A stretch of 9,813 nt of DNA from JAKPAM01 sp047605425 (GTDB taxonomy: Bacteria > Pseudomonadota > Gammaproteobacteria > Burkholderiales > Burkholderiaceae_E). Shown piece after piece: positions 8,447 through 9,813 of the stretch (positions are counted from its first letter, which is position 1; each line of letters starts with the position of its first letter). The stretch is from the NCBI GenBank assembly GCA_047605425.1, contig JASGFT010000174.1:1-9813 (forward strand). Reading direction: 5' to 3'. The notes beneath the pieces are model-generated. The model ran no database searches. It saw nothing but the letters and a program-made list of their open reading frames with translations, and was not told where the DNA came from. Made by a program: the position numbers and the translations under genes.

Positions 8447-8586
8447 GGTCGAACGGCGGCACCTTCGACCCGGTCGGTCGGCTCGCTGAAACCCGCCGGC
8501 AGCACGATCGAGGGGAATCCCGTCACCGAGCCGATTCCACCGTTGCGCTGCACCTGTATCTGGCCGACGGGAACGACCAGCCGCTT
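8447..8586 (-). pseudogene. Amidase-signature family fragment (near C-terminal region)
   Basis: Minus-strand reading from just after an in-frame TAG (8589-8587) gives LVVPVGQIQ, then NGGIGSVTGFPSIVLPAGFS. This matches the C-terminal part of amidase-signature hydrolases (the TGFPSI-PAGFS segment that usually precedes GVPVGLELLG). The N-terminal domain with the Lys-Ser-Ser catalytic triad is absent, and the continuation after PAGFS is lost or frame-shifted at about 8441-8460, where the sequence meets the MFS fragment. About 40 codons remain, with no plausible start. The match is short and based on remembered family pattern, so confidence is moderate. Apart from this fragment nothing was recognised between the MFS remnant and the DUF1697 gene. 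Confidence 0.45.
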
Positions 8587-8619
8587 CTATGCGGAAAAGC
8601 CAGCGGCCTGCAGGCGTGC

Positions 8620-9135
8620 CTACGCCGCCGCGCACTTCGCGACCGTGCTCCAGGTCCGCGTGGTGACGTCGCTGCCGAATGCTTGTTCGATGAGCTTCAT
8701 GAACACCGGCCCCTTGTCCGAACGAACATAAGCGGTGAACGCTTCACGACCCGCGACGAGGAACACGGACGCATGATCCTGCGCCAGCGGCAAGGCGACA
8801 CGTGGCGTCGCGGCATCTCTGAGGAAGCTGACGACCCGCTTGGCGTCGTCCGGAATCCCATGGGCGGAATACGGATCCGACGCCAGCAGCTTTTCCAGGT
8901 CCGCGACCGAACGGACGATCGTGTAGAACGTTCGCCCCAAACCTCGCTGCATCGCTTCCTCCGCTTTGCGCTCGAGTTCCGATTCGGACGCCGCCGGCGC
9001 ATCGAAGACGACATTGCCGCTGGACAAAACGGTCCGGACCCTGGTGAACCCGGCCGCCTCGAAGCAACGCTTCAACTCCGGCATCCTGGCGTTCATCGGA
9101 CTGACACCTCGTAGGAATGCGACGAACCTGGGCAT
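8620..9135 (-). CDS. DUF1697 family protein
   Basis: A 171-aa cytoplasmic protein matching the DUF1697 family, whose members are typically 170-185 aa with no established biochemical role. The N-terminal hallmark RFVAFLRGV (family ALLRGINVGG) at 3-11 is followed by the FTRVRTVLSSGNVVFDAP segment at about 30-47 (family VRTYIQSGNVVF). The conserved ending TRTWSTVAK is at about 159-167. The family glycine-rich GINVGG is altered to GVSPMN. No signal peptide or membrane segment. The ATG at 9135 starts exactly where the family does, but its ribosome-binding site is weak. It lies 30 bp after the small membrane protein gene and may be co-transcribed with it. It appears intact despite being flanked by remnants. 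No function is assigned. Confidence 0.88.
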   Translation of the reverse strand: MPRFVAFLRGVSPMNARMPELKRCFEAAGFTRVRTVLSSGNVVFDAPAASESELERKAEEAMQRGLGRTFYTIVRSVADLEKLLASDPYSAHGIPDDAKRVVSFLRDAATPRVALPLAQDHASVFLVAGREAFTAYVRSDKGPVFMKLIEQAFGSDVTTRTWSTVAKCAAA

Positions 9136-9165
9136 GATCTTATGAGAGCTCGGCGCGAACGGGCC

Positions 9166-9471
9166 TTAGTCGAACCAACGATCATAAAGCACCCGGTGGC
9201 ACCGGGCCGCCAGGCGGGACAGAACCCACGGCGCGACGCCCAACACCAGCAAGTGCATGCCGATGGCCGTACCGATCGCATCGAAATGGCCGATCTGGTT
9301 CACCGTGGCCAGCCATGATGGAACGGCGCCCTTCAGCACGAAGCCGTGGTAGCTGGCGCCGAGAAACGCTCCCCCACCGATGGTGACGAGGAGCCATGCG
9401 GGCATTTCCGAGAACGGGTAACGCTTGCGATCGCGCCAACGACCGAGAAGGTACTTCATCATGTCACGCAT
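9166..9471 (-). CDS. Small two-helix membrane protein, hypothetical
   Basis: A 101-aa protein of unrecognised family. It has a basic N-terminus (KYLLGRWRDRKRYPF), a hydrophobic helix at about 25-46 (AWLLVTIGGGAFLGAS region) and a second at about 66-88 (IGTAIGMHLLVLGVAP region). The C-terminus is short, charged and ends in WFD. This suggests an inner-membrane protein with both ends on the same side. Met1 (9471), Met4 (9462) and Met5 (9459) are all possible starts; none has a strong ribosome-binding site. It lies 30 bp upstream of the DUF1697 gene on the same strand. Coherent hydrophobic segments argue for a real gene. No function can be assigned. Confidence 0.6.
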   Translation of the reverse strand: MRDMMKYLLGRWRDRKRYPFSEMPAWLLVTIGGGAFLGASYHGFVLKGAVPSWLATVNQIGHFDAIGTAIGMHLLVLGVAPWVLSRLAARCHRVLYDRWFD

Positions 9472-9520
9472 CCGTTGTCGTCACAGCTCGGGCAGCGCCG
9501 GCCGCGCGCGCGACCGGTGA

Positions 9521-9813
9521 ACGGCGCACGCCCGCGCTCTGAACGAGGATTGCCTGAACGGCCGTCGCACCGTATGGGACGACCCCTACAAGCCCGGCAG
9601 AAACGGCCTCGCCAGCCTGGCGCAGCGCATCGAGATCCATTCTCCGCTATCGCTCGTCCTGCTCCTGCTCGGAACCAATGACTTCCAATCGATGCACGAG
9701 CACAACGCCTGGCATTCCTCGCAAGGCATCGCCGCCCTGGTTTCCGCGATTCGCGGCGCGCACGGCGGCGAAGCGCTGCACATGCAGCCAGGCCACGGCG
9801 GGCGATGCGTGTG
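9521..9813 (+). pseudogene. SGNH/GDSL hydrolase (arylesterase-like) remnant, 5'-truncated, running off window
   Basis: An open plus-strand frame starting just after a TGA (9518-9520) reads LNGRRTVWDDPYKPGRNGL, then a PLSLVLLLLGTNDF segment and HNAWHSSQGIAALV. This is the middle of SGNH/GDSL esterases of the arylesterase-like group: the LNGRTTVWDDP block and the GTNDF block III with its oxyanion Asn. The first 60 or so residues, including the GDS block with the catalytic serine, are missing, and no start codon precedes the conserved part. After SAIRGA (about 9760) the sequence no longer follows the family (expected a PIEPG and later APPP region), so there may be a second break before the window edge. 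It should be inactive. Confidence 0.6.

Larger units (their letters stand above)
8172..8489 (+). pseudogene. Truncated UMF1/Atg22-like MFS transporter (N-terminal fragment)
   Basis: The plus-strand frame contains RALFEWARNPYVLLITIYVF, then APYFSSALVGDPVAGQALWG and a second helix ending ILAPFLGAI. This is the characteristic opening of UMF1-family MFS permeases (the ALYDWANS-type motif followed by helices 1 and 2). Intact proteins have about 12 helices and over 400 residues. Here recognisable sequence spans only about 8241-8444. After GAI, where family members continue ADRGGRR, the frame changes to an unrelated arginine-rich tail and stops at 8489. GTG 8169 and GTG 8172 are possible starts, but no ATG with a good site is seen, so the 5' end may be damaged too. 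The break abuts the amidase-like fragment on the opposite strand. It should be non-functional. Confidence 0.6.

Noticed and set aside
8520..8700. Plus-strand reading with a VALHLYLADGNDQP-like stretch
   Set aside because: No family recognised; the opposite strand reads as an amidase-like fragment and then the DUF1697 C-terminus, a better explanation.

Overview
The window is GC-rich throughout. Its dense, strongly G/C-ending codons and protein content suggest a betaproteobacterium, most likely Burkholderiales in the Bordetella/Achromobacter range. That placement is inferred from composition and remembered family resemblance, not from a search.

Region 1 (about 1-7911, all on the minus strand) is one closely packed run of intact genes. 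In transcription order it holds a family 5 substrate-binding protein, a DppB-type permease, a DppC-type permease, a fused double-ATPase of the DppD-DppF type, and a GhrA-like D-2-hydroxyacid dehydrogenase. After a 193-bp gap, which may hold a small coupled ORF, come an EamA/DMT transporter and an acetylpolyamine amidohydrolase-like deacetylase cut by the left edge. The first five genes are separated by 61, 10, 2 and 9 bp, and the last two overlap by an ATGA. The likely theme is uptake of a peptide-like or amide-containing solute, followed by deacetylation and reduction of a 2-oxo acid. The substrate cannot be read from the sequence.

Region 2 (about 7961-9813) is different and looks like a gene graveyard around two small intact genes. 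A 65-aa minus-strand ORF just upstream of the transporter operon looks like the two ends of a class II aldolase with the middle missing. Then comes the 5' part of a UMF1/Atg22-like MFS gene on the plus strand, which runs straight into a minus-strand amidase-like fragment. An intact DUF1697 gene and a two-helix membrane protein follow (both minus). Last is a plus-strand SGNH/GDSL esterase remnant lacking its catalytic-serine block. No insertion sequence, tRNA, rRNA or CRISPR was seen.

The main regulatory candidate is a sigma-54-like -24/-12 element at 8212-8227, which is also a GGCAC-N5-GTGCC dyad. It points leftward at the aldolase remnant and the transporter operon. No clearly new multi-gene system was found. 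The most useful leads are the transporter/deacetylase operon, the possible 36-aa coupled ORF, the sigma-54-like element, and the rearrangement scars.
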